From Schizophyllum amplum (Eukaryota > Basidiomycota > Agaricomycetes > Agaricales > Schizophyllaceae), in assembly GCA_007026445.1 (NCBI GenBank), contig VDMD01000093.1:1-64000 (forward strand): DNA of 64,000 nucleotides, in the 5' to 3' direction. A program made the translations under genes and the position numbers. Below the pieces are notes generated by a model. That model was not told the DNA's origin, did not search any database, and saw only the letters and a program-made list of their open reading frames with translations. This document shows positions 33,340 to 44,559 of this stretch, one piece after another. Position 1 is the first letter of the stretch; every line of letters starts with the position of its first letter.

Positions 33340-35781
33340 TGCGGTTTGGGGGATCTGAAAACAAGACAATCAGTGGGTCCTCGCAGCAGCGAGAACAAAA
33401 AGCGCCCTAGAGCAGCCCTAGAGTGACCCCGACAGGCCGTTCCAGAGTCCCGGTTAGCTGGATCAGAGGTCATGTCTAAGGGAACGTATCATCAAAATCG
33501 GGAGGTGGCGCAGTCGAGGTACGAAATAACCCGAAATCCCGCCAAGGTAACAGAAATTCGAACGAAGGGCGGCGGGGGAGCGGGTTATACATAAAAAGGT
33601 AAACTAGGTATTCACCGTCAAAGGGAAACTGGTAGAGGTAATGGAGCGAAGCGACACAGGTGTAAGTATATTGTAAAAAGAAGGTAAGCATACTAGTTGG
33701 GAACGAACGATAAGTCATCTGGGGGGAGGGAAAATGCGCACGATAATTCTTTGACGTGTTCCAGAAAATATGACACTCACCTGAAAGCGGCAAGGCCGCT
33801 GGGCAACCCGCGTCGGGTATGCCTCTCTCCGGGTCGCATATTGCATTCACGGTCGAGACCGTCACATGTCTAACGGACGAATGTCCGACTGACGACAAGG
33901 GCCTCGTCAACAACTACAAGCAGTCATTATCAATATCAAGCGGTGCCGACATGAAAACTCACCACAAATGAAGTGCGCGGCGGCGCTGCGCGCCGCCCGC
34001 CGCGCCCCAAGCCCATCCTGCTCCTCGTCGAAAACGTCGCAGCGGGCCCCGAGACTTCCCGCGCGAATATTTGCCGATTCGAGTTCATTTTGCATCGTTT
34101 TTTGAGGTTCGGTTTCTCGCCAAAAACCCCTCCGCTTGGACCGGTAAATGGGGCTATCGGGGAGCGAGGTGGACCTCTGTGGGCGCGGTGGGAGGCAGTT
34201 GCCATGGCGACGCCGTGCGGCGAGATCGGCGGCGTGGGCGACCGAGGTTGTAGGTGCGTATGTACGATATGGCGGGCTATACAAATCTGATAGTTAGCAT
34301 AAGCGACAGCATAAGTTGGTCAAGCACTCACCGTGATCGTCACGGTCACCCTCTCGAAGGACGACGGATTCCCCAAGTCACGCGCGAGTCGAATTTTCGA
34401 GCCACGGGGCATGGACCCACAAGTATATCACGTGATCCAATGTTGAAGTTGCGAAGGCGGGCGGGCTAACTGCAGAACCGCAGCGGCGTTAGACCTTCAA
34501 CACGTGCGATAATAAACAGATCTACTCACCGGAGAGGCCCGCTCTCGGAACTCGCCGTGAAGTTGTGGATCCGAGTATGGGCGACGGAGGGGATATTCGT
34601 TGTTGGTGGCTTGGGACCGGGCGGCATGTTAAGGCTGTCTCTGCGAAGGCGTTAGACCACGTTCAGCATGCCGCTGCAAAAACACGCACGGTGACGAGGG
34701 ACCTCGGCGGCAGACGGGGTGTCGAGATAATAGGACGCGCGCGCAGGTACAATGAAACCCGCCCAGCGAGAACGTCCTGCAAGGTCTACCGCACACGCAG
34801 AGACCGATCACGGCGGTGAGCGGGACGGTGCTGGACCTCGTCGCCCGCAGCGCATGTGAACGAGGACGTCTGCAAAGACGATGAGCATAGGCAATCATGA
34901 GGGCAGGGCGCGACGTCGACATCACCGCCGTCGTCGTGCGCGTCGGGTCACAAGCTGATCAACGTACCTCGACGATCTCGTACTCCCGCTCACACACCCC
35001 GCCCTCGCCGGCATCACCGACGTCGAGAGGTCCCAGGTGACGGTCCTCGACGTCCCGGCGCCCGTCGAGAGATCCGTCGGGAGTCAATGCGCTCGCCATC
35101 GCACGAGCCCGCTGTTGCGATGACAACCCAGGCCAGTGGGCCTTCGAGGTCGCCGTCAATGGCGCCGTCGGCATCGCGGGACGAGTCGCCGGCGTCCGTC
35201 GTGGGATTCGGCGACGTCCGCCGCGGTCGCCGGGCGTTCAAGGAAGGCCGGGGAACGTCGACGGGCGTCGGTCGTGGTGGTAGGAGACAAGCTGCGGACG
35301 TGTCAGTGATCGGTAAACGAAATGAATAGAAAACTTACTGAATGGGCCCCGACCGAACACTTAGACTTGCATGGTGCGGTCTGCAAAAGTCGTCAGCGAG
35401 ATATGCAAGCTTAATGAACACGAGTCAGCATACCTGACAAGCTAGGTGTTTGCAAAGTTGATGTGCGAGAGTGCAGCTAGAGCGAGTTGATCAGCACATG
35501 TCGAGACAATGAAAATACGACGCCCAACGCACCAGAGAAAGGCTGGTGTTAACGAACTGCGTATCGGAAGGTAACTGAAAATATGCCTGGAATGACGTGG
35601 TCAGCGAGTGCGAGAGCAGACGAAAACAAAGGAAATCATACCGAAATCAAATCGACATGAGTTGCAGGAGACAGCGAGCGAGGGCAAAGAGGAAGCGCAA
35701 GGAAGACGGCGGACGAGTGGTGGGAAGGGAAGAAGGCGTTGAAAGCCTGCTGAATACTGGCCATAGGTGTCGCCTTTTATA
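33340..35781 (-). other. Minus-strand spliced transcription unit Y, unit 3
   Basis: Equivalent of 10125-12538, with the minus-strand TATA box at 35774-35781. The exon near 34980-35170 holds an open frame with SLDGRRDVEDRHLGPLDVGD ending CEREYEIVEVR. Coding remains uncertain. Confidence 0.35.
33979..33997. repeat. GC hairpin of the inverted cassette, unit 3
   Basis: GGCGGCGC-TGC-GCGCCGCC, unchanged from units 1 and 2. Confidence 0.65.
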
Positions 35782-38013
35782 CAGCGCGAGACGGCTGTCC
35801 AGCCGGTCGCGCGCGTCCCCTCGCTACGAGTCCCATTCTAATCCGCAGCGTACACGTCAGAGATGTGACAGCCACACCCCGACAAGCCGCCGCGAATCTG
35901 GGGCCAAGATTCGGGCGCTCGAGAGCGGAAGATTGGGCGCTCCTGCAGTGGTTACTCGTCAACGCTCTCCTGGATCGCACGTCAGCCCGCTCGCAACGCC
36001 ATTCAATACCAACGTACCGCTGCGGTCAGGAACGGCCGTGCGTGGAGTCGCGGACGGAAGGTTGGAAGTTCTGGAGGTCGGCCTTTGGGTGACGCGCCAC
36101 AGCGTCTCCCAGTCGCTTTGTGCTGTCCTCGTCGCCGGCAGCGTTGGAAAGAGAGCTGGAATGCATCCCAGGGTGAGGTTCGAGTGACTTGGTGACGCGT
36201 GACAAAGCCCGCGAGCTCGCAACAAGGCGCTGAAAAACTCGACTGCTCGTTGAACGAGAGATCAGTCGTTGCTCCTTTGGGAAGTCCTTGAACTGTCCCA
36301 AAGGCAGCGCGCTGCTGGCGCGCGTCGCCCGCCTCGTCGACCGCTTCCCTCGCTGGAGCAAAAACAAATAATATTATAATGGAATGAATGGCGCGTCGCC
36401 CCGGCGTTTTCAGGTGGAATGAGGGGCATATGCGCACTGTGAGTGAAGTGGAATAGCCCAGGGCATGAGCCAGCGCAGCGCGGTCGCCGTCGACCCCCAT
36501 CACGTTTCCATCATCGCAACTGAATGGATGGGCGCTCAGGTCCGCGTCGATGACAGCAGAATTCCACCGGTCGCCGGTGGAAGATGCGGATGGGCGGGTA
36601 GGTCGTTCTGGTTCGTGGTGTCATTGCGACCGCGCACTGCGTGCGGCGCGCGGCGTGTCGTCATCCACGTGCTGACGCGGCGTTCAGAAATAGGGACCGT
36701 TTCAGAGGTGTCGGCAGGCGGAAGATTGGGGGCGCGGCGGGGTAAGTGAGGAGGGGGAAGGGGTCGTTCATTGCGAGGCAACAAGGTCTCTGGGAGGCGT
36801 CCGGCGTCCTAGGCGTTGAGGGACGGGTCGATACACGAGAACTTGACACGTGGCGGGTCAGCGCAAGCTCGGACGAAGACGCTATGGGCGCACCAAAAAC
36901 GACGCCACATAATAAAAACGCCCTTGTGCGCAATACAGAGCAAGCTCGGGGCCGCGAATGGGAAATTCGATAGCGGGAACATGTTCGAGTAGACTGCGCG
37001 GATCGAATTTGGCTTGGGAATATTTTAAGGTTGGGTGACCACTTACGGAGGGAAAGACGTCGAGTTCTACATGCAAAGTAGCTCGACCTTCCAGAACGAT
37101 AAGGAAGGTGTCTTATCTCGCCCATCGGCACTTGGTGGACGTGTTGTAAGTGTACGGAGGGTTGTCCTCGACGGTCTCTGACCCATCGCAGGTGCCGAGG
37201 GAGCGGCGGACGGCCTCCGAGAGGTCTCGCCGTGCATTTGCGCGCCACCGGGAGGCGTTGAGGGAATATCAGAGGATCGGTGAAGCGCCCGGCGTTCGAC
37301 GTTCAGAGATAAGCGTTTATGACTATGAGGAAGTAGAATTCGGTGTTGCTGGGAGGAAGAGAGAATGCGATGAGCGGGAAGCGAAGTCGAAGCGCGGGAC
37401 AAGGCGTGCGAAAGCTCATCGGACCGACCACCCGCGTCGCGTGCGCGTTCGATTTCGATTTTGGACAAGTTCCTCTCGACCACTACTGGCCCTCATAAAC
37501 AACTCGTCAACGCCTGAGGCTCCGATGCGTCCGCCTCAAGACTCCTGGGAGTCGCCAACACGACGCTTATTCCGCGTCGTGCTCACTCTCAACACCCCAG
37601 CGGCACCCGCCGTGCCGTCTGCAGACCCGTTTCGAGAGCTCATCGCACCGGGCATTCACGGTATTGCAGATGGCCCGGCGAGCGCGGCTCAGGTGTTGGG
37701 AGGGGGCTCGACGTGGGAACTCGCGCTCGTCCCAAATAAGTGCCTATCGTATACATGCAGGTGAGAATGGAACAGCGTGGGCATGTCGCCGTCATAACGC
37801 TCTCTCGGCTCAGGTCTGCCTGCGAGTCCCACGCACATGTCTCACGTACGCAGTCAACGAAGTCCGGCCGAGTTCCCAAAGCAGCAAGATCCAGATATGC
37901 TCAGTGGCGTGATCGGTCGCCGCGTCGGGATGTTTGTATGGGCGTTGCCTTTTGATGCGGCGCAGCGCGACGGCCATATATACCGGCCTGGCCGTTGGAT
38001 GTAAAATTTCCCC

Positions 38014-38738
38014 ATGCCGTCGTTTTCCCCACCGACGCTCCGCCGCCCGCCGCCGCTCGACCGCCTCTCTTTTCGTTGAACAAGGTGAGTCGAGCTCGCT
38101 GTCGTCCATGTGAGATGACTAACGGTCTCCAGGAGCGACGCGTCTGCTCCACTGCTGCGCCAGAAACGCCATCCCCGTCCTTCTCGCACCGTCGTATGCT
38201 ATGGTGAGTTTTTTCCATACGTTCCGCTGCGGGGGCTTTCATTGACTCCTTCCTCAGCCTCCCGTACCGTACACCTCCACTGGCGGGAATCTCAGGCTTG
38301 TCGTGCCCTCGCGCTGGAGTGTCGGGGATGGCGCTGCGCGCCGCCGAGTACTTCTTCGCACTCGGGGAATTGGTATGTCTTGATTTCAGCTTAAGTCATA
38401 TCGTCGCTGATTACGTTCTAGATCACTCGGACCGAGTCGCGCGTTGACCAACTCCCTCGCCAACCGCGCGGGCGACGCCGTAGCGCTTCCTCGACCATCT
38501 ACACCCCACCCTGGCCTGTTTGTAAGCCCATTTGTCGGTCTAAGCGGGGGCGATTCTGACCGACTTTCCAGTTCAATTCTGATGCGAAATGGACGTCAAA
38601 TGTCCCGGGACCCGCGCGGGAATTATAGCGAACGATTTCGGGTTTTGGGGGCCGGGGCGAGCGGCGCGGAGCGCCGCTGAGCGAGGCCGGCCTGCGTCGG
38701 AGCTTCTTAGGCGCGTTCTGCGTCGTCCCGCGCGCTCT
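38014..38738 (+). pseudogene. Gene-like unit X, unit 3 copy (deleted)
   Basis: Exon 1 is out of frame as in unit 1 although the GTGAGT donor is intact. Exon 2 has lost about 130 bases between two direct repeats (GCCAGAAACGCCATC(C/T)CCGTCCTTCTCGCAC), so half of the helical segment is missing. Later exons resemble units 1 and 2. Confidence 0.4.
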
Positions 38739-39144
38739 GTAAGTCCATTTCCCGGTCCAAGCGGGGCTCATTCTGACCAAATTTCCAGGTCGTTTTTGAT
38801 GCGAAATGGAGGTCAAATGTTCTGGGACCCGCGCGGGAATTCTAGAGGACCATTGCGAGTGTTTGGGGCCGGGGCGAGCGGCGCGCAGCGCCGCGTCACC
38901 TTTCGAATACCCCCACGCACCTCGCAGCGCCCTGGAGTATTTCCCCGACATGCTCGACGTAGCCTACGCGCGGTTTTCTTGCCGTCGGTACGCCCATTTG
39001 TCGGTCTAAGCGGGGGTGATTCTGACCGAGTTTCCAGGTTGCTTTGGATGCGAAATGGAGGTCGATTGACCCGGGACCCGCGCGGGAATTCTAGTGGACG
39101 GTTTCGGGTTTCTGGGGCCGGGGCGAGCGGCGCGGAGCGCCGCT
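38522..39144 (+). repeat. Intron-exon cassettes with GC hairpin, three copies, unit 3
   Basis: Copies start at about 38522, 38739 and 38988, with the same intron-like element, CCGCGCGGGAATT core and hairpin as in the other units. Confidence 0.75.
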
Positions 39145-39573
39145 GATCGTTCTTCGTACCTGCGGTTTCCCTTCGCATCGCGCGTCGGTCTGTACCCTTC
39201 TGACGAGTTCGTGAAGCAATGTATCGTGGTCCGCCGAGCAAGGGTGGGCGTCTTGGAGTACGCCGGGGGCGCTGTCGAACACGCCGGGAACGCTGTCGAA
39301 CAAGCTGCGGCCTTAAAAACGCGCCGAGGACGCTCACGAACAAGCTGCGACCACGCCGAGGACGCTCACGAGCATGACGGACACACCCACGAAGCCACAC
39401 GCAGGACGCTGCCCTCCTTGGCGGTGAGGCAATGTATCGGCGTCCGCCAATCGCCTCTCTCGTATCGGCGCCCGTCGATCGCCCCTCTCGTCCTCAGTAA
39501 CCACTCGTACTCCGTCGCGGCTCTGCGTTGGTTGACTTACGGCTCGACTGCCTCGTACGCTGCACGGGAGGCC

Positions 39574-39853
39574 GACTAACTCGCGAAGCAATGTATCGAC
39601 GTCCGGCGAGCGAGGTCGATCAATTCGAGCAGCAACGTATCGCCGTCCGGCGAGCGAGGTCGACTGACTCATGAGGCAATATATCACGGTCCGGCGAGCA
39701 AGACTGCGACAACTCGACGACGCTTGCCAAGGGTCCGACTAACTTGCGTGTCGACATCCGGCGAGCGGGGCCGACTCACTCGGGAAGCAACGTATCGACG
39801 TCCGGCGAGCGAGGTCGACCGACTCGTGAAGCAATGTATCGCCGTCCGGCGAG
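39574..39853. repeat. About 44-bp minisatellite, unit 3
   Basis: No difference seen from the unit 2 array from 39602 on. Confidence 0.75.
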
Positions 39854-41727
39854 CAGGCCCTTGCGACGACGACGAGTTGGACGGCGATTACTCGGCGACG
39901 ATTTCGACCTCGACTTGACGAGCAGGGTGAGTATACGGCTCGATGACGACGAGGACTCGACGACGACCAGGACTCGAGGACTCGAGGACGACGACTTCTG
40001 GACGAGTACGACTCGGATATCCCCCACCGAACTCGTGAAGCAATGGATCGACGTCCGCCGATCTGTGTTTGCGCTCTCCGGATGGTGCTCGCGGTGTTGA
40101 TCTCGCCGACTGCTCTGACAAGCCGCCTGTTACGTCGGGCGAGTTGTGCAGCGGCCGAAGTCGTGAGGCAATGGATCGACGTCCCGCGAGCGAGGTGGGT
40201 GAGTCTTGCTGACTTGTGCTGTTGACGTTGGGGGGTGTGCGGCAGGTGATTTTGCAGGCGAGGGCGAGTTTGTGGCACAGTTTGGATATCTTGGTCGTAT
40301 GTATGCGTAGCTACAAAGTACAATAATGAAATACAATGGGGTTTTCGAACGACTCGCGCATGCCGTTCTCGTAATGTCATTCCTGCTCTGGTGGTGACTT
40401 GTGCGGTGTTCCGAGCTGTCAGAGGATGTGTTCCGGCAGCAACGATCATAAAACGAGGCAGTCACAGAGGGAGGAGAAATAATGGGCTGGGGAGAGATTG
40501 TGGCAAGGCAAGAGAGGGAGGAGAGGGAGGGCGTTGAGAGTGGAGATGAGGACTTGTATATATGTCATGGCTCACATATAATAAAGCCAAGAGCATAGCA
40601 GGAGAGGGCATGCCATAACTTGTAGTCTGAGGGCCCGGCGGTATAGGTAACGGGTGCCGTAAAGTGACATGTCGAGATGTCTGGCGAGGAGGGCAAGGAT
40701 GAGGGAGTAGGTGGCGAGCAAGGACACTGTCAGATTAGCTGAAGAAACAGAATGTGCTTGGGAATGTGTGTAGAATACAGTAGTAATTATCCGAAGGCGG
40801 TCAGTCCTTCCCGCCGCGAACTCGACAACGCCGAAAAGAAGAAGTAGCAGAAACACGCCAAACAGCACACATCGCTGTCACGCCGCCCAATCCGGGTGTA
40901 AGCGAGTGACAGGCGAGTGACGCATTCGCGACGCCAGGGCAGGCGGCGATGCGGCACCCGATGCTGTCGGGCGCTGGCCATGCAGGTGCAGTCGACGCGC
41001 CGCCACAATGCCATAGCCACTTGACCGTGTCTCGTAATGACGTCACGGGCTTTTGCGCGGAAGTATCGCGGGCGTTGGGGAAAACAGCTTGTCTTGAACC
41101 GCCATCTGGACCTATCTCGCCATGAACGACGGGGCCTCCATCTCCCGCGCGACGTCGATATCCCGCACGAGCAAGGCGGGCTCGACGCTCTCGCGCAATG
41201 CGTCGCTCATCAAGAAGAACGTCGCCCCGCACGACTTGCAGCCCTCCGACGTCCTCGTCGACCGCTTCGTCGCCTGGAAGGCTATAGTGAAGCAGCTTAT
41301 CGCATATTTCGAGGTGCGTGACCAGCTACATGCTTGATCCCGCTCACCGAATCCGCAGGGCGTCGCGGACATCGAGAACAACACCGCGAAGGAGTTGACG
41401 AAGCTCGGTGCGGTTATCCAAGTCCCCTTTCGCGCGGGCAACCAGTTCCTCGGCGAGGGAGGTCTGCAGGACACGTACTACGCGATACGCGACAAAACGC
41501 GCACCATCGCCGATCATCACGCCAACCTCGGCCGGACGATTGATAGTTCTATTGTCCAGCACTTGCAGAAGCTGCGTGTCGAGATCAAGGCCCATGTCAA
41601 GGTCAGTGCGTGCGTTGTACTGCTCACTCCCATCTCACCCCCCGCAGAACATTCAGAACGACACAGGTAAGCTCGCAACGAGCGTGGCGAAGGAGCGCGA
41701 GCTCTCCACCCGCTACATCGCAGAGCT
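39602..41727. repeat. Partner of the apparently identical tract at 27994-30119
   Basis: It ends inside exon 3 of SLM1-like copy 4. Beyond it, copy 4 differs from copy 3 at many silent positions, such as GGATCCGTACGTCGCC against GGATCCATATGTTGCC. Confidence 0.8.
41038..41045. promoter_or_regulatory. TGACGTCA site upstream of SLM1-like copy 4
   Basis: Same palindrome about 77 bases before ATG 41122; within the tract shared with unit 3. Confidence 0.5.
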
Positions 41728-43032
41728 TGGTGCGAGCATCACCGCGTTCAAAAACACCCCCATGAGCGTCACCTCCAAGACGGATCCGTACGTCGCCAAC
41801 TCGGCCGTCCAGCGACAGCTTCACAAGCAGGTGGGTGCACACGAATTGGCATCAAACACAAACACTTACAACTCGCAGGTCCACGAGGAAAACTTGCTCC
41901 AAAAATCCATCATCATCATCCAGCAAAACTCGGCCCACTTCGAAGAAGGCATCGTCCGCGCCATCCAATCCGCCTGGCAGACCTACTCGGAGTGGCAGTC
42001 GCGCGCGTCCGCCGCTATCCAGGAAGTCCACGTCGCCCTCGCCGCGCAAATGGCCTCGCTCGCCGCCGACCGCGAATGGATCGCGTTCAGCGCCCGCTCC
42101 GACCACCTGCTCGACCCCGACACCCCGCTCCGCAAACCGGACCACGTCGTTTACCCGCTCATGGACGACCCGAGCGTCCTGCCCGTGCACACCGGCCTCC
42201 TCGAGCGCAAGAAGCGCTTCATGCGCAACTACCGCGAGGCGTACTACGTCCTCACCCCCGCCGGCTTCCTCCACGAGTACGCGAGCTCAGATCCTAACGC
42301 GCCCGGTGGGCAGGCACCGACGTTCAGCGTCTTTTTGCCGGCGTGCACGCTTGGGCCGCCTGCGCCGCCGACAAGTCGCTCGCACAAGTTCCACCTCGAG
42401 GCGACCGCAGAGGGCGGGGGAGCGGGACTGACGAGCAAGGCGGGCAGCATTCGGCAGAGCCTGAGCAGGCGTGGTAGCGGGCACGCGTGGACCTTCCGCT
42501 GCCGATCGAGGGAGGAGATGATGGAGTGGTGGAACGACGTGCGAATGTTGTGCGCGCGTTACCTTGTCGCGAGCGAGCAGATGGAACGATCGGGCCCAGT
42601 CGCTGCCGCCGTGCGCTCGGTGGGTTATAACTCAGAGGACGAGGAAGAAGAGGAGGAGCTGGATGAGGACGGGGTGAACAGCAGCTTGAGCGACGATGAG
42701 GAGAACTTGGAATATGCGGACGCGGACGGTGATGTGGCAGGTAGTCCACCCAGCTATGCGCATCCATCGCACGAGTACCCGGTGCGTCGCTCGCGGCCGG
42801 CTTCGGTTTCTGAACGCGCGGGCTGACGAGTCACGGGCAGGCGGAGAAGGGCGTGTCGTTACACGACGATGGGCCGGTGGCGGACGGGGTGTCGCGCCGG
42901 CCTAGCAAACGGCAGCTGGAGAAGGCTCCGGAAGGTCGCACGCCGCATAGTCAGGATGAGCCTGAATCTGACGCGGTTGAGGCGAAGCAGGGACCGGGCC
43001 CTGTGGAAAGCAGATTTACGGAGGATTTGTGA
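41122..43032 (+). CDS. SLM1-like PH-domain protein, copy 4 (complete)
   Basis: Five exons (41122-41313, 41359-41601, 41648-41830, 41879-42781, 42841-43032) give 570 aa. The family (yeast Slm1/Slm2) binds PI(4,5)P2 at the plasma membrane and acts in TORC2 and calcineurin signalling; this is family knowledge, not shown here. Residues about 1-45 are a Ser-rich leader, 45-330 a helical F-BAR-like region, and about 360-470 the PH domain with VLPVHTGLLERKKRFMRNYR and the closing helix EEMMEWWNDVRMLCARYL. Acidic (EDEEEEEELDEDG) and Ser/Pro-rich segments follow. Without the last intron (42782-42840) the frame would stop at 42826; splicing adds 63 residues. Intron 3 is 48 nt, in frame and free of stops, so retention would add 16 residues. 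This is the only copy with both an intact PH domain and a natural tail. Confidence 0.85.
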
Positions 43033-43744
43033 ATGGAGATCGTACTCTGGCGTACTGCATGATTCGAACGAGATTGGTATTACTTGTTATTGGGACTGCT
43101 GTCTAATTGCATGTACAATAGGCATTAACTGAAGGTCGTATGCGTGTGTTTAGACTTATGGACGCGCTTTTCGGACATCGGGCCGGATATCCATCGTAGA
43201 CTGGCAGAGTCCGCTTTCTCCAAGCTTTCTCAGTCCTGCCACCATTACTTAGGCCACTTAATGATATAGTGAGTCGCGCCTCTCTCATCAGTGAAGCCGC
43301 GGCCCTGAACTGGGTCAGTATGTGATTGCATGTCGAGAATTTGTCGAGCTCATCGCCTAGCTCTCGATACCTGGTAATAGAGGAAGGTCACAAAACTGAA
43401 AGTACAAGCAGATCTGAGTCGATCCAGCAATCCCGCTGTTATCGTCTTCTTCATCCCAGCAGATGTAAGAGACAGAAGCTTAGCACAGCAACGTCGTGAG
43501 CGACCTCATTTTGCCATTCAAGTCCATGACTGAGAACCAGCGTGAACGGCGTGCCTCAAAGTATGCAGGCGGTCTTTGCATTCATGGAGCATATGAGTGG
43601 AGTCACACAGCATTCAAGAGCGGCATCTCTTCGTAGTCTGACCCGTGCCAATAGGATCAAGAGGCTTCACAAAGGGAAAGCCACAGACATGCACCGATCG
43701 GACTTTGTGTACCTTTGTTTCATTGTCAAAGACGATTGACCGCC
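43033..43744. other. Intergenic stretch, no gene recognised
   Basis: Unique, AT-richer DNA between the array and the next gene. Only short frames; nothing recognised. Confidence 0.5.
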
Positions 43745-43751
43745 ATATAAA
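43745..43751 (+). promoter_or_regulatory. TATA box of the 43824 gene
   Basis: CGCCATATAAAGCGCC places a TATAAAG about 75 bases before the ATG at 43824. Confidence 0.55.
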
Positions 43752-43823
43752 GCGCCGGCGCTCGCGTTGAAGGCGTCTTTCTCAGACCGCAAACTACCCA
43801 CTTTTGCTGCTGTCTCTTGCATC

Positions 43824-44492
43824 ATGAATCGTCTACCGGTGCGTCTGTCATTTCTTGACTCGTCATGCATTTCTGACGTGCTTTGCTCACCATCGTAGAC
43901 TCTTTCCAGCGACGAGGCCCGCCTCCCGCCTCTACCTAGCTGCGTTGCCCAGTCCGCGAACGGGTGGCACTGTGGCTGGCTTGTGGATGAGGCGTGGATC
44001 ACCACCTTTTTGCACCAACGAGCGTCGCGCCGCCTATCTGCACCTACGCTACGCGCGCGTCTCGAGACCGCGGCTGTGTACCTCAGCATGGCCGCCGACT
44101 GCGACGTACGTGCCGTATTTGTCGCGACAAAGTCTCCCATGGACGAGGAGGGGTCACCCGAGCACGAGACAAAGCGATCGCCGACTGGGGAGCCATTCCT
44201 CGCGTTGTGCAGCACGCAGCCGGCGCTGACTTTCTTGCGGCGTCCGACGAGCGACCAGCTGGATGAGCTGTGCGGGGTGCTTGGCGACGAGCTCAGGGCG
44301 GAGCTGCGATGGGAAGAGGGCGTATCCGAGGAAGAGGAGACTGCGAAAGTCTCTGGGCATTTGTTGTCATCGTCTGGGTCTGAGATGTCGGAGAAGGAGA
44401 AGCCACGGCGGTGGGCGAGTGTGCGGCGGAAGCTTGCGCTCCCGCGCCGAAGCACGGATACGAGCGTGAGCCTCGAGAGTCGGGCGGAATAA
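43824..44492 (+). CDS. Hypothetical protein, 202 aa
   Basis: A 15-nt first exon (MNRLP, 43824-43838) joins across a 60-nt intron (GTGCGT...CGTAG) to exon 43899-44492. The protein has a Cys/Trp-containing N-terminal third (VAQSANGWHCGWLVDEAWI), a helical middle (RLETAAVYLSMAADCDVRAV) and a charged Ser/Glu-rich C-terminus. No family recognised. The TATA box and intron support a real gene. It converges with the alpha/beta hydrolase gene, with only 67 bases between the stop codons, so their 3-prime UTRs probably overlap. Confidence 0.65.
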
Positions 44493-44559
44493 ACGGATCG
44501 ACAAGCTGTCTACATGTTTCTTGTACTTGTACTGCATATGTGTTCCCCATTTTGTTCAT

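Larger units (their letters stand above)
6446..42640. repeat. Tandem segmental array of about 11.5-kb units carrying SLM1-like gene copies
   Basis: Three complete units and the SLM1-like part of a fourth are arranged head to tail. The equivalent start codons at 6583, 17769, 29514 and 41122 are 11186, 11745 and 11608 bases apart. Every block between them recurs in the same order in all three spacers, with small insertions and deletions in the minisatellites. Left of about 6446 and right of about 42640 the sequence is unique. In unit 1 only, the SLM1-like gene keeps a unique upstream flank; in unit 4 only, it keeps a plausible natural 3-prime end. This pattern fits an ancestral single gene duplicated with a spacer and then expanded by unequal exchange. 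Confidence 0.95.

Noticed and set aside
6446..41000. The roughly 11.5-kb unit as an autonomous transposon (Helitron, LTR element or Starship)
   Set aside because: I saw no transposase, Rep/helicase, reverse transcriptase or tyrosine recombinase, no terminal repeats at the unit borders and no convincing Helitron ends. A nonautonomous or degenerate element remains possible.
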